A DNA stretch of 7,210 nt from Planctomycetota bacterium (GTDB lineage: Bacteria; Planctomycetota; Phycisphaerae; UBA1845): positions 1-7,210 of the forward strand of contig JADFIX010000177.1 in assembly GCA_022566435.1 (NCBI GenBank). The letters are read 5' to 3'. Both the position numbers and the translations under genes were made by a program. The notes beneath the pieces were generated by a model. The model ran no database searches. It was not told where the DNA came from and was given only the letters and a program-made list of their open reading frames with translations. Below are positions 6,194-7,210 of this stretch, piece by piece (the first letter of the stretch is position 1; the number at the start of each line of letters is the position of its first letter).

Positions 6194-6268
6194 CTAGGTC
6201 TCGATTCGAACGAAAAGAGCCCGAAGATGTCGAAACCATTTCTGTACCCTTGTGTCGTCGCGACCTAG
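6194..6268. repeat. Spaced inverted repeat after the zinc-ribbon bactofilin gene
   Basis: CTAGGTCTCGA at 6194-6204 and TCGCGACCTAG at 6258-6268 are inverted repeats with 10 of 11 positions matching, 53 nt apart. The outer arm covers the stop codon of the bactofilin gene. No T-run follows, so a terminator role is doubtful. It may fold in the transcript linking that gene to the HEAT-repeat gene. Confidence 0.35.
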
Positions 6269-6690
6269 CGTTCCGACTCGCCGCTTTGCGATTCCGGCGC
6301 CACGCCAATACGGAGAAACCCGTCGAGACTCGCACCCTTTTCGATCACCAGCGCAAGCGCGGTGACGTCGCCCTTCATTTGACCGGTCTTACTGATGGTG
6401 ACTAGCCCGCGGGCGTCGATCTCGCCCTGCACCCGCCCCTTGATCATGACGTTGTCCGCTCGAATGGGCGCGACGACGAATCCTTTCTTCTCAATGACCA
6501 CATCGCCCGACGTGGCGAACTCAGTGACGGCGAAGTATGTGCGAATCTTGATGTTTTCGAGGATGATGCGCTTGTGGCACTTGGGGCAGAAGACGGACAT
6601 GGCCCGCTTGCCGGCCTCGCTTTCGTGGCCGCAGTGCGTACAAACGACCTTCTTGAAGCCCGTCGTGCGTTGTGAGGGGAGAAGCGGCAT
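6265..6690 (-). CDS. Bactofilin-like protein with N-terminal zinc ribbon
   Basis: The 141-aa product begins with a rubredoxin-like zinc ribbon: Cys17 and Cys20 (CTHC) and Cys35 and Cys38 (CPKC). A bactofilin-type right-handed beta-helix follows at about 50-130, seen as evenly spaced short strands with Gly turns: SGDVVIEKKG, VVAPIRADNVMIKGRVQG, EIDARGLVTISKTGQMKG and DVTALALVIEKGASLDG. Bactofilins polymerise without nucleotide into cytoplasmic filaments or membrane-associated sheets that position cell-wall enzymes or other machinery; the zinc ribbon could add a binding surface or a contact to nucleic acid. The C-terminus (PESQSGESER) is a short polar tail. The start ATG has GGGG 8 nt upstream (GGGGCAGGCAGG). 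The gene lies 70 bp downstream of another bactofilin gene on the same strand, so the two are probably one operon and may copolymerise. Confidence 0.88.
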   Translation of the reverse strand: MPLLPSQRTTGFKKVVCTHCGHESEAGKRAMSVFCPKCHKRIILENIKIRTYFAVTEFATSGDVVIEKKGFVVAPIRADNVMIKGRVQGEIDARGLVTISKTGQMKGDVTALALVIEKGASLDGFLRIGVAPESQSGESER

Positions 6691-6729
6691 CCTGCCTGCC
6701 CCTGCATGGCGGATTTACATCCGTGCCTG

Positions 6730-6765
6730 GTTAGTTCCAAACGGCTTTGGAAGACGCCGACTAAC
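6730..6765 (-). repeat. Hairpin between the two bactofilin genes
   Basis: On the minus strand TTCCAAA-GCCG-TTTGGAA forms a perfect 7-bp stem with a 4-nt loop (6735-6752). GTTAG and CTAAC (6761-6765 and 6730-6734) extend it, with an 8-nt one-sided bulge. The outer arm includes the TAG stop codon of the upstream bactofilin. There is no U-tract, so it is more likely an mRNA-processing or stability hairpin, or an attenuating structure, than a full terminator. Confidence 0.55.
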
Positions 6766-7201
6766 GACGGCGAGCCTCTTCCAGCTTTCCTTTTCCCTGA
6801 GCGGTTGACGGGGTAACGGAGGCGGCCGAAGCGGATTTCGTCGATCCATTTCCTGCCTTCGCCGTGCCGCTTACGCCGATCGTGCAGCGTCCCACAAGCA
6901 CCGCGCCTTCCGCGACTTCGAGCCTCGCGGTCTCCAAATCGCCCTCGAGTTTGGCGCTGGCCGAAAGATGCACCTTATTCGAGGCGGTGAGATTGCCCTT
7001 CACTTCACCTTCCAGGCGAATCGTACCGGCCTTCGCATCGCCCAACAGCTTGGCACCCTCGCCGATCGCGAGATTCCCGCCGCTAAGAATCGCACCTTCC
7101 ATCCTTCCGAGAAGCTGAACACTCTTCTCGAATTGAAGTTCACCTTTAAACACTGCATCCGGTCCAATGATCGTCGTGTAGTCTTCGTTGCCGGTGGTCA
7201 T
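6761..7201 (-). CDS. Bactofilin (polymer-forming cytoskeletal protein)
   Basis: The 146-aa product carries a typical bactofilin domain over about residues 8-110. It opens with TTIIGPDAVFKGELQFEKSV and continues as short beta-helix rungs: QLLGRMEGAILSGGNLAIGE, GAKLLGDAKAGTIRLEGEVK, GNLTASNKVHLSASAKLEGD and LETARLEVAEGAVLVGRCTI. The opening IGPDAVFKGEL and the LxGxxEG turn are family signatures. Its C-terminal tail of about 35 residues is rich in Ala, Ser, Thr and Gly and ends in KGKLEEARRR; disordered tails are usual in this family. It would polymerise in the cytoplasm or at the inner membrane. The gene lies upstream of the zinc-ribbon bactofilin on the same strand. The promoter is outside the window; only 9 bases before the start are visible and show no clear ribosome-binding site (GGGTTCGTT). 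Confidence 0.95.
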   Translation of the reverse strand: MTTGNEDYTTIIGPDAVFKGELQFEKSVQLLGRMEGAILSGGNLAIGEGAKLLGDAKAGTIRLEGEVKGNLTASNKVHLSASAKLEGDLETARLEVAEGAVLVGRCTIGVSGTAKAGNGSTKSASAASVTPSTAQGKGKLEEARRR

Positions 7202-7210
7202 AACGAACCC

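Noticed and set aside
6194..6268. tRNA-like signal on the minus strand: T-arm-like TTTCG-TTCGAAT-CGAGA and a possible acceptor stem
   Set aside because: There is no pairing D-arm, no proper 7-nt anticodon loop, a mismatch at the end of the acceptor stem and too many nucleotides between the stems; the 5' arm overlaps the bactofilin stop codon.

Overview
The window looks like chromosomal DNA of a member of the Planctomycetota. The evidence is indirect: a tandem bactofilin pair with one copy carrying an N-terminal zinc ribbon, an ECF sigma factor directly coupled to an acidic membrane-anchored protein, moderately high GC, and a 20-bp intergenic sequence (CCGCGAGCGTCAGCGACCGG) that I recall as a dispersed repeat of planctomycete genomes. 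No rRNA, tRNA, CRISPR array or complete transposon was found.

Layout. (1) 1-809, minus: a PhzF/YddE-family isomerase gene that runs off the left edge and was identified by its motifs. (2) 810-1031: a divergent control region with two stem-loops and a weak ECF-type promoter candidate. (3) 1032-2538, plus: a two-gene operon of an ECF sigma factor and, 4 bp later, a single-pass membrane protein with a long acidic outer domain, closed by a strong rho-independent terminator at 2563-2605. (4) 2606-2933: non-coding, with a possible transposon-end remnant. (5) 2934-6115, minus: a 342-aa protein with an N-terminal Cys cluster, a middle winged-helix-like segment and a C-terminal nucleoside-deoxyribosyltransferase/TIR-like domain; upstream of it lies a 679-aa protein with three membrane segments, a coiled coil and HEAT-like repeats. 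The two genes are 113 bp apart, and the gap holds the planctomycete-type repeat. (6) 6265-7201, minus: two bactofilin genes, upstream of the HEAT gene.

How the genes may work together. The sigma factor and its partner are probably a signal-transduction pair: a membrane protein sensing outside conditions and a sigma factor changing transcription. The bactofilins form cytoskeletal polymers. The most unusual part is the HEAT membrane protein followed by the deoxyribosyltransferase-like protein. The fold of the latter belongs to the nucleotide-processing superfamilies used as effectors in bacterial conflict systems, and both genes appear somewhat lower in GC than their neighbours (28/60 G+C at 3481-3540 against 36/60 at 6361-6420 and at 1561-1620). 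A two-gene membrane sensor plus nucleotide-targeting effector is a hypothesis, not a demonstrated system. The repeat between the genes argues for caution about a shared operon.
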